In this document: positions 44,309-56,280 of the stretch, piece after piece
Position numbering within the stretch: position 1 is the stretch's first letter
How the letters are laid out: every line of letters starts with the position of its first letter
Assembly: GCF_000226095.1 (NCBI RefSeq)
Contig: NC_016473.1
Coordinates: forward strand, 930,001-994,000
Reading direction: 5' to 3'
DNA: 64,000 nucleotides
Source: Thermothelomyces thermophilus ATCC 42464
Taxonomy: Eukaryota; Ascomycota; Sordariomycetes; Sordariales; Chaetomiaceae
Made by a program: the position numbers and the translations under genes
Notes under the pieces: generated by a model
Seen by the model: the letters and a program-made list of their open reading frames with translations, nothing else
Told to the model about the DNA's origin: nothing
Database searches by the model: none

Positions 44309-47101
44309 TCACAGCCAGTTCATGGCCTCCTCCCACGGCTTGGTCGCCCGCGAGTAGTCGTACCCGACCTTGTACCCGCTCAGGAGCTCCTCCTCGTCGA
44401 TGCCGCAGTGGGTCTGGCCGTCGCGGCCGTGGAACCAGCCGAGGCCGTACGTCTTGCCGAGGTCCTCGAGCCGCTTGAGCATCTCGGCGTTGCTCAACTT
44501 GGCCGTGCCCACGAAGCCGTACAGCATCTTGCTCTGGTGGATGTAGGCCAGCACGCTGGCGATGGTGTTGGGCTGCCGCGGCAGGAACACCCGCCCCCGC
44601 CGGGCGAAGACGACGGCGACGACGGCGGCCATGTAGATCAGGATGGCGAGCGCCAGCGCCAGCGACAGCCAGAAGCTCGGCACCGTCTCCTCCCCGGCGT
44701 TGATGATCTCCCCCGCAGTCGTCTTCCTTGATGATGATGCTGCTGCTTCCGCCACTACTGCCGCCGCCGCCGCCGCCCTCGTCGTCAGTCCCGCGTCCTC
44801 TCCGCCGCCGAGCCCGCCCGCGCCGCCCGATCCCGTCTTCTTCTCGTCCAGGAGGGCGATGAACACCCTCCCTTCCACCGTCGCCAGGCTGGTGACGAGG
44901 ACGGTCAGGACCTCGGCGGCGACGGTGCCGAGGCCGACGGCGAAGACGATCCAGTGGCGGTTCAGCAGGCCCTGGACGGCGACCCAGCCGAACGGCATGG
45001 CCGTGTAGTCGAGGCACAGCGTCTTGGGCGGGGCGTGGCGGCGCGAGAGGATGTAGTAGGGCTCCATGACGCGCACGTCCGTCTCGAGGGCGCCCCACGA
45101 CAGCTTGATGAGGACGGCGACGGCGGTCACCAGCCAGGGGGCCCGGTCGGCCAGGGTCGTGGCCGGGGTGAAGAGGATGACGGGAAGCAGGGCGGTGAAG
45201 AGGAGGATGAGGCACAGGAAGGGGAGCGCGCCCGCGGCCCGGAGCATGAGTGGTTGCGGGTTTGGCGAGAGGTGATGGTTCGTGTACCGGTCGGTTTCGT
45301 CGTCGTCGTCGTCGTCGTCGTCACCGCCGACGGCGGCTTTGGTCTTGGCGTTAGCATTATTATCGACTTGGTCGCTGGACGAGTCGTCCGGGGCGAGGGA
45401 GGAATTGCGGAGGACGTAGCGGTGGTTCTTGAGCTTCTGGTGGATGTCCTGGTGCGTGGCGACGTCCATGTCCTTGAAGTCCATCAGGATGTGGCTGACG
45501 GTGGCCATGGAGGCGAGCCCGGCGATGCCCTTGACGTCTGCGAGCAGGCCGGAGCGGCGGGTCTGCAGTTGGTAGAGGAGGACGGCGCCGAGGGAGGCGA
45601 TGATGACGAAGGTGACGACCAGCAGGCGCGACCAGACGTGGTGCATGAGGATGTTCTTTTCCCGGTTGGGAAACAGGAGGCGGGTGTCGCGATCGGGAGA
45701 CAGGATGATGCTGGCCGCGCCTAGGGTCGGGACCAGCGTGTTGGCCAGCAGGCTGGCGACGGACGAGACGGCGACGGCCCAGTGGCGGTAGTGGATGGCC
45801 CGCAGCGGCCGGAAGAGGTTGAACTGGCCGAGGTAGTCGACGTTGATCGACTCGGCCGCCAGGGCGCCCCCTTCCTTGGACATCTGATAGAAGGGCTCCA
45901 GGCGCATCACGTCGAAGTTGGTGATCTGCCAGAGCACGCCATACGAGACGGCGACGATCATGGGGAGGAACTTGATGGCAAAGTACTGCGCCGGTGGTAT
46001 CTCGGAAGGACCCTTGAACGAAACGAGCGGGTCGCGGGCCGAAGACCGGTACAAGATCTCGACGCAAGCTCCGAGGGCGAGCGATAGGACGATCAGCGAG
46101 ATCAGGTAGGGCCCCCTCAGCGAGAACGGCTTCCAGTTCGGCTGCGGATAAAAGACGGTCGTCGTCGGCTTCCTGGTCGGGAAAGTGGTTTGTCTCGGGA
46201 CGAACGGGGCGGGGCCCCGGTCCTCGGTGTCGTCGTCGCCGGCCACCAGGCTGATGTCGACCTTGGAGTGCGGCGGTACGTCGTCATCGTCCTCCATGAC
46301 AACCTCGATCACCTCGCCTCGCTTGTTCGCCTCGCTCTGGCCCAGCCGCTTCACGGTTTCGGCCCGGCTCAGGCGTCTGCTGGACCTGGTGAAGGTCTGA
46401 CTGAGCGGCCGCTCGGACAAGGGGGTCGCCGCCAGCAGCGCCGACTCAGTCACGGTCATGTCCGCCTTGATGCCGGCCCCCAAACCACCGGTCAGCTTCC
46501 CGTGCGCCTCCTGCTCCTGCAACGCCTTTATGAACGCCTCGTCGGCCTTGGTCGTTGGACCCAGGGTAGTTGTCAGGTCGAAGACCGGGGCCGACGAGAC
46601 GCGAGCGCTTGCTGCATTGTCCGCCTCTCCGCAGTTCATCGGGGCAGCCGAGCGGGCCAGGCGGCCGAGGCCGGCGCCGTCCCTCTTCTTCTCCTGCTCC
46701 TCCTCCTCCTCCTCCTTCTCCGCCGCCGGAATTGCTTCATGGTGGTTGTAAGGGTAGCACCGGCCGTGATGCTCGATGGACTGGGCCACCGCATCCGTCG
46801 AAGCGACTGGCGAGTATCCGACGGCGTGGGGAGAGGTTGTCAGGGTGGCCCAGCCGGAGGTCGGACTGGCATAGACGTAGCCTTGCTCTCCCCCCCAGCG
46901 GGAGCCGACGATGTTGGAGGTCTGGAGCGAGGAGAGAGGCTGCCGAGGATGCGGTGGAGGTTGCGGCGGAGGGCAGGTTGCGTGCCCCCGCAAGCTGTCG
47001 AAATCGGTGAAGTCGGACACGGTTGATATCCTGCTGAAGGCGCTGGATGATGAGGTGGCCGATCGCAGCAACCGCTGCGGCCGTGGAGGGCAGTGGTCCA
47101 T
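44309..47101 (-). CDS. DUF3433-domain multi-pass membrane protein
   Basis: An intronless frame of 930 residues from the chosen ATG (47,101, MDHCPPRPQRLL); an in-frame ATG 31 codons upstream is the alternative. The first third is disordered, with Ser/Pro-rich stretches and an acidic EKEEEEEEQEKK run. Hydrophobic segments begin about residue 335 (GPYLISLIVLSLALGACVEI). Two copies of the DUF3433 pattern follow: MRLEPFYQMSKEGGALAAES...DYLGQFN and VMEPYYILSRRHAPPKTL...LDYTAMPFG, each flanked by transmembrane helices (about seven to nine in all), separated by an Asp/Ser-rich loop. A cytosolic C-terminal domain closes with CGIDEEELLSGYKVGYDYS. The family is restricted to filamentous fungi and has no established function; plasma-membrane or vacuolar localisation is inferred only. 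Confidence 0.85.
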   Translation of the reverse strand: MDHCPPRPQRLLRSATSSSSAFSRISTVSDFTDFDSLRGHATCPPPQPPPHPRQPLSSLQTSNIVGSRWGGEQGYVYASPTSGWATLTTSPHAVGYSPVASTDAVAQSIEHHGRCYPYNHHEAIPAAEKEEEEEEQEKKRDGAGLGRLARSAAPMNCGEADNAASARVSSAPVFDLTTTLGPTTKADEAFIKALQEQEAHGKLTGGLGAGIKADMTVTESALLAATPLSERPLSQTFTRSSRRLSRAETVKRLGQSEANKRGEVIEVVMEDDDDVPPHSKVDISLVAGDDDTEDRGPAPFVPRQTTFPTRKPTTTVFYPQPNWKPFSLRGPYLISLIVLSLALGACVEILYRSSARDPLVSFKGPSEIPPAQYFAIKFLPMIVAVSYGVLWQITNFDVMRLEPFYQMSKEGGALAAESINVDYLGQFNLFRPLRAIHYRHWAVAVSSVASLLANTLVPTLGAASIILSPDRDTRLLFPNREKNILMHHVWSRLLVVTFVIIASLGAVLLYQLQTRRSGLLADVKGIAGLASMATVSHILMDFKDMDVATHQDIHQKLKNHRYVLRNSSLAPDDSSSDQVDNNANAKTKAAVGGDDDDDDDDETDRYTNHHLSPNPQPLMLRAAGALPFLCLILLFTALLPVILFTPATTLADRAPWLVTAVAVLIKLSWGALETDVRVMEPYYILSRRHAPPKTLCLDYTAMPFGWVAVQGLLNRHWIVFAVGLGTVAAEVLTVLVTSLATVEGRVFIALLDEKKTGSGGAGGLGGGEDAGLTTRAAAAAAVVAEAAASSSRKTTAGEIINAGEETVPSFWLSLALALAILIYMAAVVAVVFARRGRVFLPRQPNTIASVLAYIHQSKMLYGFVGTAKLSNAEMLKRLEDLGKTYGLGWFHGRDGQTHCGIDEEELLSGYKVGYDYSRATKPWEEAMNWL

Positions 47102-49068
47102 CTCGAGCACTATACCATGTTCTCCCCAAGAGTTAGGAGAGGGTCGGGCGCGGGTGGTGAGCGGGGAGTGAAGTGGTGGTCCCGAAAAGAGCAACGCCTC
47201 GGGAGGGAAGAGAAGCTAATTCAGATGGAAAGCGGTTCCGGATGTCTGGAGGACCGAAATCTCTTCCCCGAAGTGGTGCATACACTCTCAAGTATGCCGG
47301 AGTCTCTCTTCGCCTGCCGTGAATGGGGGGCAATGCCCACGCCCCCTCCGTACAGGACTTAGCGTACTATAGTACTGTAATCCGTACAAGGCCTGCAGGC
47401 CGGTCGGGTTCCTTGCGGTGACCCCAGCTGCTGGTCGGAGCTGCGAGAGTGCGGCTGAGGATGTGACGGCAATTGGCCGGTTGGCTCAGAAGACGCGAGC
47501 GGAGCTGGAGAGGTATTCGTCGAATAGCCGCCGTAAGGCTGAAGGTTCGGCCTCCGGTTCAGCCATGGGACGCGCAGACGGGCCTCTTCAGCGAGGGAGG
47601 GGAGCAGAAGATGAGCTCCTCGAGCCGCAGGTAAAAAGCCCTCGACAGCAAGCCGTGTTTCCGGGTTTGACCTTCATACATACAGTATGTATGTATGTAC
47701 AAGGTAGGAAGCGATCCCGGCCGGGTACTCCCCCGCAGTCACATCTGGCCAGATTCGAGGCGGAATAAGGGCGCGCGGGGTTGCAGTGGTTGCAGTGCTG
47801 ACGGGGATCCTCGGGCGCGAGTCACAGAAAGAAGAAAAAGGCGGCGCTGCTCATCAGAAACAATGGCCGAGGGCGATGCAATGCATGTACGGATTACTGT
47901 ACGGATTAATCTGTGCGCTTCACAATATGATTATCCCGACCCGACGCGGTATCGAGCCAGCCATTGTTGGGATGAAGCCGATGCAATTGGCAGTCGAGAG
48001 CATTCCCCTTCGACTCGATGGCGCGCTGTGCAAATCCAACTGCGGGTTGATAGAATCGACCTCATATGGGGAAGCGACCACCCCAACTGCAGGTACGAAT
48101 CTGTTTGGTGGATAGTGAGGAAGCTTGGCGGTAAAAGCAACCACTCGAGGCAGGAGGGGCTTGATACGAGTTTGCCGTGCACTACGGCTGCCATTAGGTG
48201 CACGGGTAGAACGAACTGGGAAGCGGCCGCATTTCCTCTCCTTTTCTCCTCCTACTCGAGTTGTCCGCTCTAGAGGTCCGTCCAGCTGCTTCCGAAGTTA
48301 AAACAATAATAATAATAATAAAAATAATAAAAATCAAAGCTAAGGAGAGATACACAGTCAGTCCCTTATCAAGGATAGGTAGTTAGTTTCCAACCCAGAC
48401 GTTGCCTGCATGCAGTCGTACCTCGAGCTAGTTAAACAAACAGGTAGCTGCCACTGCTCTGGCACGAAGGATCACCGTAAAGCGCATCTCGTACTATTTG
48501 CGTGAGCAGACCTGCCGATATGGTGTAATCGATACATAATGTGCACTATGGCCATGGCGCGCAACAGAAACGACTCGGGGTGGCTGGTGGCTTGCCTTAA
48601 TTAATCTCGCGAGCCACGTCGTCTCCTCCCGGCGGCTGGCGTTGATATGTCAGCCTGCTCGCGGTCCTGTATGCTCATGTTACCGCTATCTTTCGAAATT
48701 GATCCTGCCTCTTGTTTTTTTCCCTTTCCTGGAGGATGATGGAGTCCCGGGGAGTTCGTTTTCAGCACGAACAGCCTCGTTCAAGACAGTGCGATGCGAA
48801 GCCGTTCCGAGCCGGCCACATTCGCTGGAATGTTCGGCCGAGGAGGCCCGGTATCTCATGGAACGAATCACTACCACACGCAGCCCGAGAATGGGTCTAG
48901 GGCATCTCGAAAAAGTAGGATTGAAAGAGGGATATCTCGTTCCTGAGTGTGTGATAGCCACCATTACGTAAATATCAGACCGCCGAACCCAATCCCCGTG
49001 TCTATCTTGCCGTAACTCCGCGCTCCTGAACAAAAAGAGAAGAAAAAAAAAAGGGGGGGGGGTGCCTT
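47102..49068. other. Intergenic, 2.0 kb, DUF3433 gene promoter side
   Basis: No gene supported. It contains a cluster of TACTATAGTACTGTAATCCG motifs at 47,361-47,388, a TACATACAGTATGTATG near-palindrome at 47,677-47,698, paired GTACGGATTA motifs at 47,886-47,910 and an AAT microsatellite at 48,304-48,330. Confidence 0.6.
48304..48330. repeat. AAT trinucleotide microsatellite
   Basis: Imperfect AAT run in non-coding DNA. Confidence 0.8.
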
Positions 49069-50734
49069 TTATATGACAATGACAGCCTGACCGGTGCGTA
49101 AAGCCTGTCTGAAGAGGTCGGCAAATGACGCCGTCGTGCTGCAGTCGCTCTTGGCTCGTTTCTCCATGGCTTGAGGCAGCCACTCCTGAATCTTCTTGAT
49201 CCTGTTCATGTTCTGATCCCGAAAATTCGTCAGCGGATCCCAGCCTTCTCAAGGTGCCGAAACGCAGGACTGTGAGTACTGGAAGACCACTCACCGTCGG
49301 GTGCGTGCTCATCCACTCGGGCACTTCCTGCCCGGTGGCCCTCTCCATGCGGGCCCAGAAGCCGACGGCTTCCCGCGGATCGTAGCAGGCCTCGGCCATC
49401 ATCATCAGGCCGATGTAGTCGGCCTCGCTCTCCTGCAGCCGGCTCATGGGGAAACCAAAGGCGACGTCGAGGAAGCGCGAGCCGAAGAAGTGCATGATGA
49501 TGGGGCCCAGCCCAAAGGCGCCGCCCAGGATGACGAGGCTCCACAGGACGATGCTGGCGCCGATGTCCTGGCTCAGCCGCTCGCCGTGGTGGTCCGCCAG
49601 GTTGTGCGCGACCTCGTGGCCCAGCACGGTCGCCAGCCCGCTGTCGTTCCTCGCCAGGCCCAGGATCCCACTGAAGACGTAGACCTTCCCGCCTGGCAGC
49701 ACGAACGCGTTGGCCGTGCGCGGATCGTCCACGACGTACACCTCCCTAATCAAGGCCGCGCGGGCGGGCGGGCGGTCGAGGTCAGTCTTCAGAAATGTTC
49801 ATCCGGACCAGTAGACAAGCAAATCGTCATTGGCGAGTCTGGAATGAGTGGGAGTAAAAACAAAGGGTAAAAAAAAAAAAAAAGAAAAAAAAAGCGTACC
49901 AATTCTCGTCCTGCATGCCCGAGAAGGGTATCAGGCGGGCCATGACCCTCTTGACGCGGATGGTGCGGGGGTCCCAGTCGGGCAGCAGGCGGGCGCCCCT
50001 CTGCTCCAGCTCCCACAGCAGCCGCTTGTGCTCCATCTCTCCCGCCTTCTTGACCGACTCCGGGCTGTACACGTTGAAGCGCGTCCGCCCGGACACGGGC
50101 ACCGTCTCGAGGTTGGAGAAGTAGAAGATGAGGGCGCCCGACACGGCGACGGCGACGACGGTGTAGGTCGACGGCGTGTTGAGCGCGCGGAAGCCGCGCC
50201 AGTCTGCGTGTTTTCCCCCGCGCGGCAAGGCGGGAGGGACGGGTTAGCGTCTCGCGTCTCGTATGGTACCCTTGTTTTTTTTTTTTTGAGAATGTGGGTT
50301 GGTAGGTGGGTGGGTGGATAGAGCCTACGGAAGAGGGGTTTTGCCTCCCGGAGCCGGGCCTCGCGGTGCTCGGGATCGTAAGGAGGCGGGGATCTTTCGC
50401 GATTGCCGCCGCCGCCGCCGGGGTAGTAGTTGTAGAAACGGCGTTGTTGGTTCTGGGATCGGGGCGCGTGTGGCCGGAAGCTCGGTTGTTCAAGCGGGCG
50501 AGGCGACGGGGTCGAGACTGGTTCGCGGCGGCCAAACGGTTCGGCGATGCCCCGCTGAATTTGCCTTGGCCGCGAGCTGCTGCTGAGGAATAAATTGCGC
50601 GCCATTATGCGCGGGCGGATCTCGGTAGGAAACCATGGCGAAGGCCGGTTTAGTCGGGGTTGTACTTGCAGTCGCGGTCGCAGTTGCGGTCGCAGCACGG
50701 CGGACGTGCCCCACGAGCCGAGGGCCTTCATCAT
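49069..50734 (-). CDS. OMA1: Mitochondrial metalloendopeptidase OMA1 (M48)
   Basis: Four exons in matching phase: 50,734-50,329, 50,203-49,900, 49,745-49,295 and 49,212-49,069 (introns 125, 154 and 82 bp), giving 434 residues. The N-terminus is Arg-rich and lacks acids early (MMKALGSWGTSAVLRPQLRPR), as in a mitochondrial presequence. A membrane helix follows in exon 2 (TYTVVAVAVSGALIFYF). The M48 zinc site HEVAH is at about residues 280-284, with the third ligand in ESEADYIG at about 344. DDPRTANAFVLPGGKVYVFSGIL and HPTNMNRIKKIQEWL are family blocks. OMA1 sits in the inner mitochondrial membrane and cleaves substrates on loss of membrane potential, overlapping the i-AAA/m-AAA proteases. The exon 1/2 junction is the least certain. 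Intron 2 contains T-rich tracts. Confidence 0.9.
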
Positions 50735-51524
50735 GGTTTCGGTGCAGCTCGGGTTGGGGGAAAAAAAAAAGGCAACAAAAATGCACAGGGAAGGGCGTTG
50801 GGAATTCGTACTCTCTCCGGCTGCTTCCGCCTGACCGTCGACCGCTGCGTCTTCGCAGCGGTGTCTCTGTTGGTGTGCTATGTTTGGTTGGTTGTCCTCG
50901 TCTAGGTTGATCGCGGACCGTCCGCTCTTCCCTCTCTGACTGACGGTGACTGACGGTCGTGGGCAGTGGAGCTGATGTCATGCATCCACCGCCGCGGGAC
51001 ACGGGATCGCTCGGCCCCTTGCATGTGGCTCCGCTGTTTTTTTTAGCCCTCCGAAATCACGATCGACAAACGACCGGCTGGACGGTCGAACCTTGTTCCA
51101 ACGTCATGTCATGGAACAAACAAGTGCATGTACGAAATAGACCATCTGGAGAGAGGATTCTGTTGCGTCTTGGATGTTGGTCGAATTATTCTCGTCTTCA
51201 CGATAGAGGTTTGGTGATCACGGCCAATCTCCAAAGCATGAATACCCTAACCCTGGGCTTGAATCCGGTTATTCTGACCAAAGACGACAACACGGCCCGG
51301 GAAACAAAGGTCGGCAGCTGTTGTAGCATCTGGTACGAGAACAGCTACACGGGAGAATTCAATTCTAAAAACAAAATAACTAAAACAAGGGGCCTTCCGT
51401 ATAACAGATGTATCTCCAGAGTGTAACCAATATTCGAGACACTCCCCCTTATTCGAATGATTAATCAATCAAAAAGGAGCCCTCCCTAGGTGCGTGTACA
51501 TACAGGAAAGAATCAAGTCTTGGT
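50735..51524. other. Intergenic, 0.8 kb
   Basis: Promoter and 5' leader of OMA1 and 3' flank of the GH16 gene. No gene seen. Confidence 0.6.
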
Positions 51525-53800
51525 TTAGAGATTGACCAAGGCCACCACGGCGCCGACGCCCATCAGCACCGCGCTCCTGGCAGCCACCTTGCCCGCGCCG
51601 GCAGTTACGACGGGCGACAGACCGCTGCTCGTGGCCGACGGGCTGGTGCTGGTCACGATCTCGACGGGCGGCACGCCCGCGCCCGTGTCGGTCGGCTGCG
51701 CCTGCTCCGGCTCGTCGGGGATGGCCGAGCTCGAGGCGGGCGGGGACACGAAGCTGGGCGCGAGGGTGGAGCTGCTGGCGGTCTCGTTGTTATCGCCGCT
51801 GCCCTCCTCCTCGTTGTTGTTGTTGTTGTTGTTGTTGTCGTTGTCGCCGCCACCCGCCGAGCCGTCGGTCGGGCGCGGGACGACGACAGTGGTCGTTCGG
51901 TAGACGGTGGTGGACGTCCGGAGGGTGGTGTCGCCTCCGATCGGGCCGCCGGGAGCGGGCACGCTGACAGTGGGGACGCTGGAAGTAGGGACGACGCCGG
52001 TGCCGGGGACGTTGGAGCTGGGAACGTCGGCACTCGGGGAGCCGGCACCCGGGGCGCTGGCACTGGGAACACCGGTACCGGGGACGCCCCCGCCAGTCTC
52101 GGTCGGCTTGACCTCGGTCACGGGGCAGACGGTGGTGCCGATAACGATGACGCTGGTGACGGTGCGGGCCGGGCAGTTGGTCACCGTGGGCGCGCACGAG
52201 GTTATGGTGGACGTGACGGTCGAGTAGATGGTGGACGTGGTGAACTCCGTGGTAGAGGCGGTGGCCGTCACCTCCGTGAACGAGTCGGTAGGCGCGGCGG
52301 TGGCCGTCACCTTCGTGGACGAGTCGGTGGGCCCGACGGTAGCCGTCTCGGAGATGTCGTCGGAGCATTCGCTCTCGGTCTCGGTCGCAGTCTCAGTGGC
52401 CGAGACCGAGGCCGTAGCCGTGGCCGTGCCCGAGGTGCCGGTGACGTCGGGTGGGAACGTGGTGGAGGGGGTATTGTCATCAGGGCAGTCGCTTTCCGTA
52501 TCCGTCTCGGTAGCGGGCCCGCTCGAGGAGGTCGAGGTCACGGTCTCGGTGGCGCTTTCCGTGGTGACATCCGAGGTGCAGGTCTCCGTAGCCGAGGTCG
52601 AAGCCCCAGTGGTCGAGGTAGGAGCGGTCGACTTGGTCGACTTGGTCGACGTGCTGCTCGGGGTGCTGTCGGAGGTGCTCGTAGATGAAGCAGCGGAGGT
52701 GTTCGAAGTGCTGGACTTGCTGCTTGTAGTTGACGTGCTGGAGGCGGCAGTCGAGCTCGGCTTGACCGTCTCGAGCTGGTACACGTCGATGCCGCGAATC
52801 TTCCAGTAGGTCTGCTCGAACGCCTTCGGGTTCTGCTGCACGTACTGGGCGCACTGGGCCACCCCGGTCGCCGCCTGGCAGGTCTCGCCCCAGAGACCGC
52901 CGGCGGCATCGCCGCAGAGGTTGATGTTCAGGATGATGCGCATGTTGTTGAAGGTCTTGGTGACGTCGCAAGTGCTACCTCCGGCGGCGAACACGGGCAT
53001 GCCCCACGTGCTCGGGTCGGGCTTGCCGCTCTTCACGTCCGAAGGGACGTTGTCGTGTGTCCAGGACCAGATCTTGAAGCCGGTCTCACTCCACTCAGTA
53101 GCGTCTTACGGCCAATGTTAGCTAACAAGGCCCTCTCCCTAAAAGACCGACTCGATCCGCGCGAGCGTCAATACTTACAGACACCTCCGGCCGCGCCACC
53201 AAATGTTCCATCGGGCTCGTCCGCCGCGCAGCCCGTGTTACCCGGCTGGTCCGGGGCCTTGTCCCAGCAGTTGCTGTAGCGCAACGAGGCCGTGAAGTCC
53301 TCCTGGCTGACAGTGCAAGAGCCCACGACGGAAGGGCCGTCCGTGTGAAGCACAACCTTGTTGGCCGTGTTCAAGTTCCAGCCCTCGTAGATGTCGACCT
53401 CGCCGTCCAGAGGCCACTGGGGTCCAACCATCCAGTAGGCGGGCCAAGCACCGCATGCTGGCTTGGGAAAGTGGGAGAAATCGGCAATGAACAGGCCCGA
53501 GTTGTAGGTGTTGACACTCTCGATCCTGACACTGCTCCGGCCGTCCTTGTCCGTGCCGGTCGAATCGACCTTGATGGTCACCTCGTCCTTGGTGCTCTGG
53601 ATAAGGCCGAGGTTGGTGGCGTCCTGCTTGCTTCTGTACTTGACGAAACCCTGGTTGGGGTCGGGAGAGCTGAAGAAGGTGAACTTGTCAAAGAAATTGG
53701 ACGGGTTATATGACTCCTTGAGCTGGTACGTCTCGACAGCAAGAGTGCTCGAGGCACAGGCTAGGGCAGCAGCGCCCAGCCGGAGGACCGACGGAGCCAT
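51525..53800 (-). CDS. GH16 endo-beta-glucanase, probable GPI-anchored
   Basis: Two exons, 53,800-53,179 and 53,104-51,525, with a 74-bp intron (GTAAGT...TAAG), give 733 residues. A signal peptide ([21 protein letters not shown]) is followed by a GH16 domain to about residue 310. It has the catalytic signature [10 protein letters not shown] at about 132-141 (nucleophile Glu133, Asp135, acid/base Glu138), [16 protein letters not shown] before it, and [16 protein letters not shown] and [16 protein letters not shown] after it, typical of fungal endo-1,3(4)-beta-glucanases of the wall-remodelling type. About 390 residues of Ser/Thr/Val-rich repeats follow ([21 protein letters not shown], a poly-Asn run near the end). 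A C-terminal hydrophobic stretch ([19 protein letters not shown]) behind small residues fits a GPI signal. It likely acts at the cell surface on beta-1,3/1,4-glucan; the exact substrate cannot be told. Confidence 0.88.
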
Positions 53801-55446
53801 CAGAGAATCGGAAGAAAGACTGTATAACCGTAAAGAAAAGAGTGACAGCGGTCTAATGAACCGTTCGAAAGAGTGGTCGACGTGCGATACGTCACAGGAC
53901 GAGCAAAAAAAATGCTCTGGTCTCGCTGAAGGACAGCGCAGACAACTTGGCTATACAGAGAAGTTATCAAGTTCGGATAAAGGGGGGAACCTTTCACGAC
54001 ATGGAGGCATCAGGAGCCTTATGAGAAAGGGGGCATGGCCCCCAGAGAGGCAAAGGCACCACATCCATGCAGCTGTCAGGGCCTGGCAGAGCTACGGACA
54101 CTCCATCGCCAGAGGGTGGTGATCCATCCTTTGATTTAGGCGCCAATAAGTGTTCGCGTGTGGTGTGGCCCAGGGGCCCACGTTCGAAGTCTGGGCGCGT
54201 CGGCGGCTCCAACGGTCCAGATCCGTACCCGTTCCTTGCCGCGCCAGGGGCAAGTGGTGGAGTGCACTTCGTGTATACTGCGTGGTGTAAGTGTAGGACA
54301 GGGGAGAGGGGAGGGGAGAGGGCTCAAGCATTGCCTTGAACCGTCCTTCAATAAACCCTCATTGGCCACAGCATGCAGGAACAGGTATAGCGTGGTGTAC
54401 AATTGTGTTGTATTCTCCGAAGAATGCGACGTGTGCCTTGGCTTCGTTGTCGAAGTCCGTAACCATGCCCAATACCTATTGGTCCGCCGACCATGCTGGG
54501 TCCGTCCTGGGAGTCATGATGGCCCGAGGCGGACCTACTCTGGAGGAAACGCGTAAATTGGTTGGAAGGCTCATCTCTCGCGATGGCTCGTCGACACAAT
54601 AACGAACAGCTGGCGATGCCGGAGACCTAGCTTGGCAATCTCCGTCGACCCCATAATGTGCGATGGCCTGTGGCTGTTCGGTGTGGTTTGGACGTTTCGA
54701 CTGTTTGGAAGACCATGGGGCGGAGGGTGGACCGTTGGATCTCGCCGACTCGTCACCGCGGCGCTACATAGTGATAGCTTAGCGAGTTGAACCCATCCGA
54801 GCGAACCGAGGACAACTCGAAGCGGGTTGTGGAGACACTCGGAGGTCCAGACGCAGGCACAACGTCCCAACCGGCGACAGCGCCACACCAATTGTGGGGT
54901 TCTGAAGGGAGCCGAAGAGGATCGATTCGTCCGCTTTCCGCTTGTGCCGCATGCGCCGAGCAACGGGTGTGACAGGGCGGAAACGTTGGTTGGGACGAAA
55001 AGGCACCTGTGTTTCTTCAGATCCTCCGCGAGGGTGATAGGGTGTTGGGTTCAGCACTCTGTAAAACCGCCCACCTTGGCAGCTCCTTCCTCTAGGATTG
55101 CCAGCGACCTGCATTCCTTTCACGCCACCCCCCACTACCGTTGAGCATCCCCCAGCCCATCAAGTTTATAGCAAGCACAACCATGGTTCACACCTACCAA
55201 CGCAAAACACGTCATATTCCAGGACGTAGAATTAACTTCTCTGAGCGTGGCACAGCATAACAGCCGACAGCAGCAGCTTAATGCACGGCATCCCACAGAC
55301 CAAAGGACCAAACGCAGGAAGTATCGCCCGTGTCAGAATCCCCTGGTCGACATGACAGTTTCTTGCGATGCCATTGCAGCAGACACTTCGTGTGTGCGAC
55401 GAAGTACTAGTGACTAGTCGCTGTCTGATACGGCAGTGCAATTCGT
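53801..55446. other. Intergenic, 1.6 kb
   Basis: Promoter side of the GH16 gene and 3' flank of the Knh-like gene. Frames of 60-130 codons occur on both strands but none has protein-like composition or a recognisable domain. Confidence 0.6.
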
Positions 55447-56280
55447 TCAGCTAATGACAAAGTTCCCTCTCTCAACTCGGCTCTTCGTGACGGCCTTGCG
55501 ACGCCGTTTCCTAAGAAACCCGCCGACAAGCAGCATTCCACCTATTGATACTACCCCGATGGCCACACCGATCCCGATGGCCGCTGGTTTGCTGATGGCA
55601 GGTTCGCTATCGCTCTGAGAATCTTCTGGCGCTGGCTGTTTGAAACGAATAGAGAAGGAATAAAAAAAAGCATCCGTCAGCTTGGCTACACTCCCTCTCC
55701 TTCCTCCTTCGTCCCGCCCGCGGCGCTGCTGAGTTGGGGAATTCGCTCACCTCTTCTGCCGACCCATCCGGCTGTGCCGCAACCCCCGCGTCCGCAATAG
55801 TGAAGGAGGGTGACTTGGCCAACAACGGCACGTCTCCCCCCGGCCAGCTCATCGGCCTCAACTCGAGCTGATACAGTCCGCCAAGGATCCAGCGGAGCGG
55901 GTATGGTGCTCCCTCCCAAGTGTACGAAGTTCCGCTGACCCCGGCTGCCTTATGGTCAGCAACGCGCTCTTCTATCTCGTCCCGCCCGAGCAGCTCTCCA
56001 GAGGCAGTGGCCGACTCGGGGGGTCTGCGAGGTGGCACGACATACTCGTAATATTGACACGATATGCATTTGCGCTGAAACCATCGCCATTTCTGTCAAT
56101 CACCTGCGCCGTGATGCACGGCGGGTAGTACTGGGGCGGCACAGCGTCCCACGTCAAGACCAGGTCCGATCCGCAGTTGATGCCGTCGAAGGCGTTGGTG
56201 AAGCGTGCCCATGACGGCGCGGCCAGAAGAGCCAGGACCGCCAGCACGTGCCGCAGCATCATCCGCAGCCCCATTCTCAT
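55447..56280 (-). CDS. Kre9/Knh1-like single-pass membrane protein
   Basis: Three exons, 56,280-56,046, 55,944-55,751 and 55,635-55,447 (introns 101 and 115 bp; GTATGT and GTGAGC donors, CAG acceptors, GCTGAC branch in intron 1), give 205 residues. A signal peptide (MMLRHVLAVLALLAAPSWA) precedes FTNAFDGINCGSDLVLTWD and YRVNIT, matching the N-terminal beta-sandwich found in Kre9/Knh1 and many fungal surface proteins. The block TYTWEGAPYPLRWILGGLYQLEL follows. Exon 3 encodes an acidic linker, a Gly-rich transmembrane helix (AAIGIGVAIGVVSIGGMLLV) and a basic tail (LRKRRRKAVTKSR), fixing the C-terminus in the cytosol. It is probably a plasma-membrane surface protein of unknown role. No RNA support available here, but all three exons join in phase and form a coherent protein. 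Confidence 0.8.

Noticed and set aside
44286-45215. 309-codon frame antiparallel in frame-shifted register to the DUF3433 gene
   Set aside because: Arg/Pro/His-rich shadow produced by high GC third positions of the real gene.
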